From an uncultured Fidelibacterota bacterium (GTDB lineage Bacteria > Fidelibacterota > Marinisomatia > Marinisomatales > TCS55), in assembly GCA_913049685.1 (NCBI GenBank), contig CAJWZD010000005.1, positions 1-64,000 on the forward strand: DNA of 64,000 nucleotides. Reading direction: 5' to 3'. This document shows positions 50,277 to 58,880 of the stretch, one piece after another. How positions within the stretch are numbered: position 1 is the first letter of the stretch; every line of letters starts with the position of its first letter. The notes under the pieces were generated by a model that was given only the letters and a program-made list of their open reading frames with translations, was not told where the DNA came from and did no database searches. A program made the translations under genes and the position numbers.

Positions 50277-51161
50277 ATGAATGATTTAACTTTACTTGTA
50301 ATGGCTGCGGGGATGGGTTCACGATACGGAGGGCTAAAGCAACTTGATCCTGTTGGCCCAAATAATGAAACCATAATTGATTACTCTGTCTTCGATGCCG
50401 TACGATCTGGATTTAATAAAGTTGTTTTCATAATCAGAGAAGAATTCAGAACTGACTTTGAAAGTCAAATCACAAATAAATATACCGATATTATTGAAGT
50501 TGATTTTGCTATTCAAGACCTCAGCAATATTCCTCTTGAATACACATGTCCAGATGAAAGAGAGAAGCCATGGGGTACAGGACACGCAATTTTGTCAGCC
50601 GCAGAGATTATCAACGAGCCTTTTGCCGTAATAAATGGTGATGATTTTTACGGTCAAGAATCATTTCAATTAATATCGAAATTTTATAATAATGAGAATA
50701 ATACAGATTTTAGCATGGTCGCTTTTCAATTAGAAAACACCTTATCTGATTTTGGAGGCGTTAGCAGAGGTATTTGTTCCTCTAGCAAAGATTATATTAT
50801 AGATATATCTGAAACACATGACATTAAGAGCGTTGAAGGCAAAATTACCTCATCTTCTGACTTGCACTTAAATGGATCAGAGCCTGTTTCAATGAATATG
50901 TGGGGATTTACTCCAAAATTATTTTCATATTTGAAGGATGGATTTTCCAAGTTTTTAATGCACCATTCACATGAAATTTCAAGTGAATATTTAATTCCAT
51001 CTGAAATAAATAATTTGATTGAAAGCGGTAAAGAAAAAGTAAGAATACTGAAAAGTAACTCCTCATGGTTTGGAGTGACCTACAAAGAAGATAAGCCCTT
51101 TGTTGAATCACAGATCTTGGACCTAATCAATTCTAGAGAATATCCTTCAAGATTATTTTGA
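50277..51161 (+). CDS. Nucleotidyltransferase family protein (sugar-1-phosphate type)
   Basis: A 294-residue GT-A-fold enzyme with the signature LVMAAGMGSRYGGLKQ at the N-terminus and an AVINGDDFYG metal-binding motif (about residues 117-126). The W-GTGHA and DFGGVSRG segments match the UTP/dTTP sugar-1-phosphate uridylyltransferase-like group common in Bacteroidota-type operons with GHMP kinases. It probably converts the sugar-1-phosphate made by the neighbouring kinase to a UDP-sugar. Specificity for Gal-1-P, GlcNAc-1-P or GalNAc-1-P is undecided. Confidence 0.87.
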   Translation: MNDLTLLVMAAGMGSRYGGLKQLDPVGPNNETIIDYSVFDAVRSGFNKVVFIIREEFRTDFESQITNKYTDIIEVDFAIQDLSNIPLEYTCPDEREKPWGTGHAILSAAEIINEPFAVINGDDFYGQESFQLISKFYNNENNTDFSMVAFQLENTLSDFGGVSRGICSSSKDYIIDISETHDIKSVEGKITSSSDLHLNGSEPVSMNMWGFTPKLFSYLKDGFSKFLMHHSHEISSEYLIPSEINNLIESGKEKVRILKSNSSWFGVTYKEDKPFVESQILDLINSREYPSRLF

Positions 51162-51171
51162 GTAAAGCCGT

Positions 51172-51393
51172 ATGAAAGATTTTAGTAAATGGCTTATCGC
51201 TTTTGGTGTGGTTGCCATTACCATAGGTTTTGTTTTGAATGTTTTTGCAGATAAATTAGGTTGGTTGGGTAAGTTGCCTGGAGACATAAGTCTTGGATCA
51301 AAAAATGTTAGATTTTACTTTCCTTTTGCATCCTTGGTTTTATTAAATTTGATAATCTATTTAGTTATGAGGGTTATTAATTGGTTAAAATAA
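51172..51393 (+). CDS. DUF2905 small membrane protein
   Basis: A 73-residue protein with two membrane helices and the family motif WLGKLPGDI between them. It matches DUF2905 (PF11146); the function is unknown. It lies 10 bp after the nucleotidyltransferase and overlaps the next gene by 13 bp. Confidence 0.92.
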   Translation: MKDFSKWLIAFGVVAITIGFVLNVFADKLGWLGKLPGDISLGSKNVRFYFPFASLVLLNLIIYLVMRVINWLK

Positions 51394-51662
51394 ATACAGC
51401 CATACTTTTTTTATCAATTCTTCTATTTTCTTGTGATGATGCTAAAAATGATGAAACCACATTTGAAATGTTAAAAAATGATATGCTATCAAGGTCTGGA
51501 GTTCTGTGTGAACTTAAACCAGACACAGGGCCATGTAGAGCGTATATGCCCCGATATTATTTTGATCAAAAGGCTCAAAAATGCAAGGAATTCATATGGG
51601 GCGGCTGTAGTGGAACAGTGCCGTTTGAGACGATGGGCGAATGCATGAATGCCTGCGAATAA
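51381..51662 (+). CDS. Kunitz/BPTI-domain lipoprotein
   Basis: A 93-residue lipoprotein beginning with TTG, lipobox LLFSC (Cys18), then a linker and a complete Kunitz domain (43-92). The six cysteines (43, 52, 68, 76, 88, 92) follow C-x8-C-x15-C-x7-C-x11-C-x3-C, one residue shorter than BPTI in the fifth interval. The binding loop GPCRA puts Arg53 at P1, which predicts trypsin-like targets, and PRYYF is the classic follow-up. Kunitz inhibitors are mostly animal proteins and uncommon in bacteria. Its role could be protection against trypsin-like proteases of an animal or protist, or control of its own peptidases. Confidence 0.93.
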   Translation: MVKINTAILFLSILLFSCDDAKNDETTFEMLKNDMLSRSGVLCELKPDTGPCRAYMPRYYFDQKAQKCKEFIWGGCSGTVPFETMGECMNACE

Positions 51663-52515
51663 GTACCCCCTGATTTTAGACGGCGCTCTTGGAACAGAGT
51701 TGATGCGTAGAGGATTAAAACTTCCATTACCCCTTTGGTCTGCAGAAGCAAATATTACACATCAAAAAGATGTTATTTCTGTACATAAAGATTATGTAAA
51801 AGCAGGCGCTGATATTATAACTACTAACACATTTAGATCTACAACATGGACATATAAACGCGCAGGTTTTTCCAACAAGAGAGCTACAGAAAGAGCTAAA
51901 TATAGCCTTATGAAAGCTATTGAATCTGCATATCAATCAAACCCATCAATTATTGCAGGTTCAATTACATCAATTGAAGACTGCTATCAGCCAAGCCTAT
52001 TCCCTGGAAAATCTGTTGCAGAGGATAGCATGGGAGAAACACTATCTTGGTTCAAAGAAGCTGGAATTAAAATAATATTATTTGAAACGATGGGTCATTT
52101 AGAAGAAATTAAAATTGCAGTAAGAATGGCAGTAGATTTTAAAACAAAATGGCTTAGCATTATTTTAAAGAATGACAGTAGGCTCCTATCGGGTCATAAT
52201 CTTGATGACGTATTTAAATTTTCAAAAAGTGAAGTTGACTGTTTGCTAATGAATTGCAATTCATTTGAAAAAACAAATGCATCTCTACCTAATTTTTTAA
52301 ATCAATGGGAATCCGATTGGGGTGTCTATCCTAATCTTGGAATTACAGAACCAGAACCAGATGGTACAATGGATTTAAAGATAAGCGACAAATTATTTTC
52401 TGAAAATATAGATAATTATATTAAAAAGATACCTTTCATAATTGGGTCATGCTGTGGATCAAGTCCAATTCATACAGCTATGATTAAAAAACATGTTCAA
52501 AAATATTCTAACTAG
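51649..52515 (+). CDS. Homocysteine S-methyltransferase family protein
   Basis: A 288-residue TIM-barrel protein. Zinc-binding Cys residues are in LLMNCNS and GSCCGSSP, and the start LDGALGTELMRRGL is characteristic. The family transfers a methyl group from S-methylmethionine or similar donors to homocysteine. It lacks the B12 and folate domains of MetH. The ATG overlaps the last 14 bp of the Kunitz gene. It ends the plus-strand operon, and a hairpin terminator follows. Confidence 0.92.
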   Translation: MPANKYPLILDGALGTELMRRGLKLPLPLWSAEANITHQKDVISVHKDYVKAGADIITTNTFRSTTWTYKRAGFSNKRATERAKYSLMKAIESAYQSNPSIIAGSITSIEDCYQPSLFPGKSVAEDSMGETLSWFKEAGIKIILFETMGHLEEIKIAVRMAVDFKTKWLSIILKNDSRLLSGHNLDDVFKFSKSEVDCLLMNCNSFEKTNASLPNFLNQWESDWGVYPNLGITEPEPDGTMDLKISDKLFSENIDNYIKKIPFIIGSCCGSSPIHTAMIKKHVQKYSN

Positions 52516-52544
52516 AACATTTGAATTATTATGTCAGATTTAAT

Positions 52545-52566
52545 AAGTTCGCCGGAACTTTTTTTT
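52545..52566 (+). terminator. Rho-independent terminator after the catabolic operon
   Basis: A six-bp stem AAGTTC/GAACTT (52545-52550 and 52555-52560) closes a GCCG loop, followed by a T-run (52559-52566). It lies 29 bp after the homocysteine methyltransferase stop. This ends the operon that started with aminopeptidase P. The stem is short, so termination may be partial. Confidence 0.75.
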
Positions 52567-52631
52567 AATTAAATACGTATTACGATCGGTTATTTTTATG
52601 ATTATATCTTTACTAATGAGGTTTACGATAA

Positions 52632-53576
52632 ATGATAAAAGTTAAAAAACTCAGTAAAAATTATGGCGCTGTAGAAGCTGTCAAATCTATATCTTTTGAT
52701 CTAAATGATGGTGAAGTAATAGGTTTTTTAGGTGCAAACGGCGCTGGTAAAACAACTACCCTCAAAATGATAACTGGCTATATGGTACCTACTGAGGGTT
52801 CGATAACTGTTAATGGTCTAGACATAATCGATGATACCCATGAAATTCAAAAACAAATTGGTTATCTACCTGAGTTAAATCCGTTATATGCAGAAATGCG
52901 CGTATATGACTATTTGGAATTTTTAGCAGCAATAAGAAACATAAAAGGCTCACAATTCAAAGATGCATTATCAAGGGTTGTTGAGCAGTGCGGCTTACGA
53001 GGTGTTGTACATAAAAATATTTCTGATTGCTCAAAAGGCTATAAGCAGCGAATTGGTCTTGCAGCTGCAATGATTCATGATCCTAAAATACTAATTCTAG
53101 ATGAGCCCGTTACTGGTTTAGACCCTAATCAAATAATTGAGATTAGAAGCCTAATTAAGTCCCTTGGTGAGGAGAAATTAGTGTTTATGTCAAGCCATAT
53201 TCTTCAAGAGATACAAGCAACAGTAGATCGTATAATTATTATCAATCAGGGTGAAATTGTTGCAAATGGTACTAATGAAGAATTAATGACGAGTTTTATG
53301 GGTAATGTCTTGCTAACTATGGAAGTAAAAGGCGCTAAAGTTGAATCGATAAAACATATTCAAGCCTCTCTACCGCATGTCAAGTTTATATCGTCCAAAA
53401 AAGAAAAAAGTATTCAAACTGTTCAGTTTGAGTATGACAAAAGTAAAGATTCAAGAGAAGATATATTTAAATATGCAGTAAAAAATAAATGGTCAATTTT
53501 AAAAATGACACCAAAAACAACTGATCTAGAAGATATATTTAGAAACCTTACGATGGAGGGTGGTGGAGATGCATAA
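52632..53576 (+). CDS. ABC transporter ATP-binding protein (GldA-like)
   Basis: A 314-residue ABC ATPase with Walker A GANGAGKTT (about 37-45), signature CSKGYKQRIGLAAA and Walker B ILILDEPVTGLDP. Its C-terminal 80 residues form the regulatory extension seen in GldA/NosF-type exporters. It is followed directly by a GldF-like permease, a GldG-like auxiliary protein and a DUF4340 protein, a set that often travels together in FCB bacteria. Substrate unknown; gliding itself cannot be concluded. Confidence 0.9.
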   Translation: MIKVKKLSKNYGAVEAVKSISFDLNDGEVIGFLGANGAGKTTTLKMITGYMVPTEGSITVNGLDIIDDTHEIQKQIGYLPELNPLYAEMRVYDYLEFLAAIRNIKGSQFKDALSRVVEQCGLRGVVHKNISDCSKGYKQRIGLAAAMIHDPKILILDEPVTGLDPNQIIEIRSLIKSLGEEKLVFMSSHILQEIQATVDRIIIINQGEIVANGTNEELMTSFMGNVLLTMEVKGAKVESIKHIQASLPHVKFISSKKEKSIQTVQFEYDKSKDSREDIFKYAVKNKWSILKMTPKTTDLEDIFRNLTMEGGGDA

Positions 53577-54282
53577 CATTAAAACTGTTTTTTATCGTGA
53601 ATTAATTGGTTTTTTTAATAGTCCAATGGCCTACATTTTTCTTGTCATTTTTGCAATCGTAAATGGCTATTTTTTTACTAATAGATTTTTTCTATTTGGC
53701 CAATCTGACTTAAGATCTCTATTTGATATCGTTCCTTTGGTCTTTCTTTTCTTTGTTCCTGCTATTTCAATGGGTTCTATTTCAAGAGAAAATGATATTG
53801 GAACTATGGAAACTATGTCAACCCTTCCATTAAGTAATTATCAATTTGTAATGGGAAAATTTTCCGCAGCACTTTGTCTTATTTTATTGGGATTGCTTGC
53901 AACCTTTATTCATCTCATTACACTCGTATTTGTAGGGACAAACATTGATTATGGTGCATTATTCAGCGGGTATTTAGGATTGTCTTTTATGGGCGCTTCA
54001 TTTGCTGCAATAGGTATTTATGCAAGCAGTTTAACTCAAAATCAAGTTGTCGCATTTATTATTGGACTATTCATGGTTTTAATTTTTTACATGCTTGACA
54101 AAACATTGGTTTTTGTACCATCATCTCTGGCAGGATTTCTTCAGTTTTTAGCAATTGATTATCATTTGTCTAATATGTCACGAGGAGTTATTGATTCTAG
54201 AAATCTAGTTTATTTTTTCTCAATGATCGGATTTTTTCTTTTCTTAACCGTTCAAACACTTGAAGTAAGGAGATGGAAATAA
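53569..54282 (+). CDS. ABC transporter permease (GldF-like)
   Basis: A 237-residue permease with six hydrophobic helices, started at the ATG at 53569 because the upstream GGAGG serves it and a GTG at 53560 would be too close to that ribosome-binding site. The ABC2-type segment EFRE-like FYRELIGFFNSPMAY opens the protein, and VPAISMGSISREN is the coupling loop. It overlaps the ATPase stop by 8 bp. Partner of the ATPase in the same operon. Confidence 0.88.
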   Translation: MHNIKTVFYRELIGFFNSPMAYIFLVIFAIVNGYFFTNRFFLFGQSDLRSLFDIVPLVFLFFVPAISMGSISRENDIGTMETMSTLPLSNYQFVMGKFSAALCLILLGLLATFIHLITLVFVGTNIDYGALFSGYLGLSFMGASFAAIGIYASSLTQNQVVAFIIGLFMVLIFYMLDKTLVFVPSSLAGFLQFLAIDYHLSNMSRGVIDSRNLVYFFSMIGFFLFLTVQTLEVRRWK

Positions 54283-55799
54283 TGAATTTTTTTCTTAAAA
54301 AAATTGATTTTAAAAGATCTGTCTTGATTCCAGGTCTTTTGCTGTTCATAATCCTTCTTTTATTGAACTCAATTTCTACGAGTCGTTTCTTCAGAATAGA
54401 TTTGACTGACAATAATATTTTTTCACTTTCAACTTCCAGTAAATCCGTAGTCAAAGAGATCGATGATTTACTGACAATGAAGGTCTATTTTTCAGACGAC
54501 CTTCCTGGTGAATACGCGAACAACAGAAGGTATCTACAAGATATCCTTGAAGAATACGCTGCAATCTCTAAAGGTAATATTAAGTTCGAGTTCGCTTCAC
54601 AAGATAAATTGGAGGAGGAAGCACAAAAATCTGGAATTATGCCTCTTCAGCTACAAGTGATTGAAAATGATAAAGTTGAAGTAAAAAGAGTTTTGATGGG
54701 CATGGCGATACTTTTTGAAGACAATAAAGAAGTACTTCCTGTTATTCAAACAACCACAGGCTTAGAATACGAAATAACTACCAAAATAAAAAAACTTGTT
54801 GAAACCAATAAGCCCTCTGTTGCAATAGCTCAACCGGACGGTCAAAAAGAGCAATACCAAAGCATTCAAAATGTTCTGAGACAGCGATATGATGTAAGAG
54901 TTGTCAAGCTAAACGATCCAATTCCATTGGATATTTCTGCGATTTTAATTGGAGGTATAACTGATTCGCTTAATTCTAATGAAAAAAAGAACCTCTCTCA
55001 ATTTATGGAAAGAGGCGGGAATATGTTTGTATCACAAAATCGCGTCAAAACAAATTTACAGATTCAGCAAGCCGTTCCTATCCAATCAGATATTTTTGAT
55101 ATTTTACAAAAGTATGGATTTTATATTGAGGAAAATCTTGTCACTGATAAAATCTGTGGAAGAGTTAATGTGCAACAGCAAATGGGTCCTTTAAGAATGA
55201 ATGTACCAATGGAGTATCCCTTGCTACCAATCATAAGAAGTTTTAATGATGAAGAGCCAATTGTCTCTGGGTTAGAGCAAATGCAGTTAATTTTTCCAAG
55301 CGAGATCAAGCAAGACTCAAGCTCTTTTGGAAGCGTAAATTTTACTCCTTTATTTTTTACCTCAGAACAATCTGGAGAACTTAAAGGTTCTTATAATCTT
55401 AGCCCTGATCCGCAGCAAAACCCATTTATAAGAATGTTCAATAAATCAAATCAAATTTTAGGAGCCAGGACAGAATTTACAAACGCCTCAGGTACTCTTA
55501 ATCAAGTAATACTAGTTAGCGACTCTGAATTCATGGCTGACAATGGTGGAGGACGTTCTCCAGAAAATCATATTTTTATTTTAAATTCAATTGATTACCT
55601 AATTGGAGATCAAGATCTTATTGCGCTTCGCTCGAGAGAAATAACTTCCCGCCCATTACAAGATATATCTGATACATCAAAAAGGTCATGGAAATGGGTA
55701 AATATTTCTGCTCCATCCTTACTTATTATTGGATTCGGTTTAGTTCGAATAAGGAGACAAAAAAATAGAAGCAATGTATTGGAGGAGTTATATGGGTAA
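54282..55799 (+). CDS. GldG-like ABC auxiliary membrane protein
   Basis: A 505-residue protein. The ATG at 54282 has TAAGGAG nine bases upstream and overlaps the permease stop (AATGA type); the ATG nine bases upstream has no spacing from that site. A membrane helix near residues 10-32 is followed by a large soluble domain of the GldG/ABC_transp_aux type with the TTTGLEYEITTKIKKL region, and a C-terminal helix. The role in the exporter is unproven. Confidence 0.87.
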   Translation: MNFFLKKIDFKRSVLIPGLLLFIILLLLNSISTSRFFRIDLTDNNIFSLSTSSKSVVKEIDDLLTMKVYFSDDLPGEYANNRRYLQDILEEYAAISKGNIKFEFASQDKLEEEAQKSGIMPLQLQVIENDKVEVKRVLMGMAILFEDNKEVLPVIQTTTGLEYEITTKIKKLVETNKPSVAIAQPDGQKEQYQSIQNVLRQRYDVRVVKLNDPIPLDISAILIGGITDSLNSNEKKNLSQFMERGGNMFVSQNRVKTNLQIQQAVPIQSDIFDILQKYGFYIEENLVTDKICGRVNVQQQMGPLRMNVPMEYPLLPIIRSFNDEEPIVSGLEQMQLIFPSEIKQDSSSFGSVNFTPLFFTSEQSGELKGSYNLSPDPQQNPFIRMFNKSNQILGARTEFTNASGTLNQVILVSDSEFMADNGGGRSPENHIFILNSIDYLIGDQDLIALRSREITSRPLQDISDTSKRSWKWVNISAPSLLIIGFGLVRIRRQKNRSNVLEELYG

Positions 55800-56346
55800 A
55801 GAAATGAGATGGATGGCGGTTCTTCTCGTTGTTTTAGTTGCAGGTTATTTTATTAATAGCTTTCAGCAGGGGAAATACAATGCGAGTAGCGATCGAATTT
55901 TTAATATTGATCAATCAGATATTTTTTCATTAGAAATCTCAAAAGATAATGAATCTGTCAAATTGTCTTTTGATGGTGAAAGTTGGGAGATACTCGATCA
56001 CGATTCATTAACGGTTAAAGCTAATACTATTAATAGTTTTTTTAGCACCATACTTGCCCTAGAAAAAACTTCTCTAGTATCAAAAAATCCAGTTAATTGG
56101 AAGAAGTTTATGGTTGATGATTCTAGTGGTGCAAAGCTCAAGTTTTTGGATTTTGAAAGCAAGGTTTTGTCTGAAGTAGTAGTTGGAAGATCAAATGCGG
56201 AGTGGTCTTCAAGTAATATAAGAATCGGTGATGGACCTGAAGTTTACCATACTAGTGAAAATATAAGTTGGCAAATCAACCCATCACCTACCTATTGGGG
56301 TGAAGTAGTTCAAGCTGATAGTATTCCTTCAGAAACAAAAGAGTGA
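55792..56346 (+). CDS. DUF4340-type small membrane-anchored protein
   Basis: A 184-residue protein started at the ATG at 55792, with GGAGGA five bases upstream. One N-terminal helix (about 5-22), then a soluble DUF4340-like region containing FNIDQSDIFSLEISKDNESVKL and TSENISWQINPSPTYW segments. Usual DUF4340 proteins have about 300-450 residues, so this is a short member, perhaps half of the repeated domain. Last gene of the GldA/F/G set, overlapping its stop by 8 bp. Confidence 0.82.
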   Translation: MGKEMRWMAVLLVVLVAGYFINSFQQGKYNASSDRIFNIDQSDIFSLEISKDNESVKLSFDGESWEILDHDSLTVKANTINSFFSTILALEKTSLVSKNPVNWKKFMVDDSSGAKLKFLDFESKVLSEVVVGRSNAEWSSSNIRIGDGPEVYHTSENISWQINPSPTYWGEVVQADSIPSETKE

Positions 56347-56432
56347 TTATCCTATTTATCGTATCTGTAATTTTTGTAATTTAACCTCCTTAATTTATTT
56401 AACTAACAACGCCTTAGAGCGCGGGAATTCCA

Positions 56433-57713
56433 ATGGAAGATAAAATTAAAAGTATTATAACGTGTGATTTAGATGGAAAGGTTGAAACTTTTTCAGAAGG
56501 CGCAGAAAAATTATTTGGCTATACTAAAGATGAAGTTATCGGCAAAAAACGCGTCAGTGATTTTAGTCCAGGTGAGATTGTTTTAGGGCATGTAGTTAAT
56601 TGGCTTAAGATAGCAGTTGATAAAGGTGAGTGGGAAGGTGAAACTGTTTTTATTGGTAAGGATAAAAATGAAATTCCCAGCAAAATTAAAATAACTCCAA
56701 CAAAAGGTAAAAGCGGTGAGCATATTGGTTATTGCGGTGTTACGACGCCTCTTGCAGATAAAACAGCTGATGAAGTGCGACCTAAAATTAGCTTCTTCAC
56801 CAAAGTATTTAAATGGATGGTGATAATGAGATTGCCTTTTTTAAGTGCAACCTTTGTTCCAATTTTTGCAGGCGCAGCAGTCACTTCAATGCTTGGTGAA
56901 CCTGTAAGTTGGAGCTGGCTCGGTTTGACTTTATTGGGTGGTGCTTTTTTACATATTGGCACAAATACTTCTAATGATTATTTCGATCATAGAAGTGGAA
57001 CCGATGCTATAAATTATAATTACAGCAATGAAGGTTTAAATGGTGGAAGTAGAAGTATTCAAATGGGTTTAATTACTCCCAAGGGAATGCTTATTCTTGC
57101 AATTATAACTTTTGCTATGAGTGCCGTAGTGGGTGTTCCATTAATTATGAAATCTGGACTGCAAATACTTTGGCTGGGTTTGATTGGGTTTTTCTCAGGT
57201 CTATTTTATACTGCCCCTCCTTTTAAATTTTCTTCACGAAGAGGTATGGGTGAATTTTTGATTGGTTTGAATTTTGGACCCCTTATGGTTGCTGGAAGCG
57301 CCCTTGTCCAAACAGGAAGATTGATTCCTGAAGCATTTTTAGCAGGAATACCTATAGGACTCTTGATCGCTGCTGTTGTGTATATGAATGAATTTCCAGA
57401 TCATGAAAGCGATAAAGCTACAGGTAAGAACACACTTATTGTAGTTTTTGGGCCTGAGAGAGCACGCGCAGGTTATGTAGCTTTAATTGCCTCTGCGTTT
57501 GTTAGTATTGTTATAATGGCACTTAATGGAACACTACCTATGCTGTCTTTGATTGCACTATTAGCGGTTTACTTTGGATATACAGCTACCAAGACACTTT
57601 ACAAGTATTATAATAATAGACTACTCCAACCTGCGAATTGGGGCACTATAATTATGCATAGCGTAACCGGTATTCTGCTTACAATTGGTATTTGGTTGGG
57701 AAATAGTCTCTAA
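56433..57713 (+). CDS. PAS domain fused to a UbiA prenyltransferase (MenA-like)
   Basis: A 426-residue fusion. Residues about 1-112 are a PAS domain (CDLDGKVETFSEGAEKLFGY, KTNEIP-type segments and a PAC-like tail). Residues about 120-426 are a UbiA membrane prenyltransferase with about eight or nine helices. The first Asp-rich motif is NDYFD (181-185) and a second is EFPDHESDKATGK (about 320-332). The GSRSIQMG loop after the first motif resembles 1,4-dihydroxy-2-naphthoate prenyltransferases of menaquinone synthesis. A sensing PAS on a prenyltransferase is rare. It starts 86 bp after the DUF4340 gene with GCGCGGG-rich sequence upstream and no nearby partner. Confidence 0.88.
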   Translation: MEDKIKSIITCDLDGKVETFSEGAEKLFGYTKDEVIGKKRVSDFSPGEIVLGHVVNWLKIAVDKGEWEGETVFIGKDKNEIPSKIKITPTKGKSGEHIGYCGVTTPLADKTADEVRPKISFFTKVFKWMVIMRLPFLSATFVPIFAGAAVTSMLGEPVSWSWLGLTLLGGAFLHIGTNTSNDYFDHRSGTDAINYNYSNEGLNGGSRSIQMGLITPKGMLILAIITFAMSAVVGVPLIMKSGLQILWLGLIGFFSGLFYTAPPFKFSSRRGMGEFLIGLNFGPLMVAGSALVQTGRLIPEAFLAGIPIGLLIAAVVYMNEFPDHESDKATGKNTLIVVFGPERARAGYVALIASAFVSIVIMALNGTLPMLSLIALLAVYFGYTATKTLYKYYNNRLLQPANWGTIIMHSVTGILLTIGIWLGNSL

Positions 57714-57737
57714 AAAATCTTTTAACAGCGTTTAATA

Positions 57738-58478
57738 TTATGATCTAAGATATGAAGCGCCGTTCACATCGATAATACAACCCGTTAAAAATTCATTTTT
57801 TCCAGAAGCTAGCCATAACGCAGTCTCTGCAACCTCTTGTGGTGTTGCTACTCGATTCAAAGGGCTTTGCGCTTTTACTTCATCGGTAACAAGTTTTTTC
57901 ACTCTTTCTGTATCAACAAAACCGGGAGCGATAGTGTATACAAATATTTTATCTTTTGCTAGGGCCTGAGCCATTGACTGCCCAAGTGAGTTTAAGCCAG
58001 CCTTGCTTGCCCCATAAGCGGGAGCATTAGGTTCTCCTCTAAATGCTCCTCTTGATGAAATGTTAATTATTTTGCCACCATTATTATTCTTCATTTTTTG
58101 TGAAGCAAAATATATTATGTGTGCAGGTCCAAGGAGATTTATGTCCATGGTCTTATTCCATATTTTTTGCCAGGACTCAAATGATAAAGATTCAATTTCA
58201 TGCTTTTCGATGAGAGCTGCATTATTTATAACCACATCCACACTATCAATCTCATTAAATATTCTTTCAATATTCTCTGCCTCTGATAAATCTCCCTGAA
58301 CAATCATATGTTTATTTTTAGGCAAATTTGACATTATTGATTCTGCCTTTTCCCTATTAGAGTTACAATGCAAAATGATACGCGCATTTGCAGACGCAAA
58401 GGAATTGCAAAGCACTTCTCCGATACCCCCGGCAGCTCCAGTAATAAATATAGTTTTATTTGAAAGGCTATTTGTCAT
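57738..58478 (-). CDS. SDR family oxidoreductase
   Basis: A 246-residue short-chain dehydrogenase. The NAD(P) motif is TGAAGGIGE near residues 13-21, NNAA is near 85, the catalytic Ser is in ISSRGAF and Tyr-x3-Lys in YGASKAG. The C-terminal TGCIIDVNGASYLRS matches 3-oxoacyl-reductase-like members. Substrate unknown. It overlaps the upstream 88-residue gene by 11 bp and is the last gene of a four-gene minus-strand operon. Confidence 0.92.
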   Translation of the reverse strand: MTNSLSNKTIFITGAAGGIGEVLCNSFASANARIILHCNSNREKAESIMSNLPKNKHMIVQGDLSEAENIERIFNEIDSVDVVINNAALIEKHEIESLSFESWQKIWNKTMDINLLGPAHIIYFASQKMKNNNGGKIINISSRGAFRGEPNAPAYGASKAGLNSLGQSMAQALAKDKIFVYTIAPGFVDTERVKKLVTDEVKAQSPLNRVATPQEVAETALWLASGKNEFLTGCIIDVNGASYLRS

Positions 58479-58734
58479 TTGAAAGCGATTTAAAATAGGC
58501 TACTAAGGCGAAGGCTTCAATAAGCATACCTAATAATAAAAAAACAATCGAAAGAGTTTTGAGGATGGTAAAATCAATTGCTATATATAGTATATAAGTT
58601 AAAATGCCTGCAAAAATAACCTTTTTTCCAATTTGATGATAGGGGTTAAGCGCGTCTATTCGCTCCATGCTTTTAGGGTATTCTTTCTCAACCCAAGCAT
58701 CTAGTTCTTGTCTTTCCTCTGGCGTCATTCTCAT
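58468..58734 (-). CDS. Small membrane protein, unknown family
   Basis: An 88-residue protein with a charged N-terminal helix (residues 1-35: EERQELDAW...YPKSMERI) and two membrane helices near residues 37-58 and 61-80. No family was recognised. It overlaps the SDR start by 11 bp and starts 4 bp inside the 49-residue gene upstream, so translation is probably coupled. Its N-terminal alternative start three codons in is also possible. Confidence 0.7.
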   Translation of the reverse strand: MRMTPEERQELDAWVEKEYPKSMERIDALNPYHQIGKKVIFAGILTYILYIAIDFTILKTLSIVFLLLGMLIEAFALVAYFKSLSNDK

Positions 58735-58880
58735 TGAAATACTCGGTTCAATTGATAAGTAATCATAGATAGGATAATAGCTATACTGACATCAGCAATA
58801 GGCTTTGCTCCTGGAAATCCAAAGTTCCATAAAATAACTCCAATGAGCCAGAAAAAATAAATTTTTAAAGATACGGACAT
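58731..58880 (-). CDS. Small two-helix membrane protein (49 residues)
   Basis: A 49-residue frame, ATG at 58880 directly after the sterol-desaturase-like stop (TAAATG), ending in an ATGA overlap with the next gene. Two hydrophobic segments (about residues 5-19 and 27-40) are joined by a NFGFPGAKP turn. The coupling on both sides argues it is expressed. No family was recognised. The sequence WNFGFPGAKP may mark a conserved short family. Confidence 0.6.
   Translation of the reverse strand: MSVSLKIYFFWLIGVILWNFGFPGAKPIADVSIAIILSMITYQLNRVFQ

Noticed and set aside
52632-56346. Proof of gliding motility
   Set aside because: GldA/F/G-like genes occur in non-gliding FCB bacteria and no other gliding gene is in the window.
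56400-56432. A GC-rich short inverted segment before the PAS-UbiA gene
   Set aside because: The pairing (GCC...AGCGC) is too short and has no T-run, so it is not called a terminator or operator.
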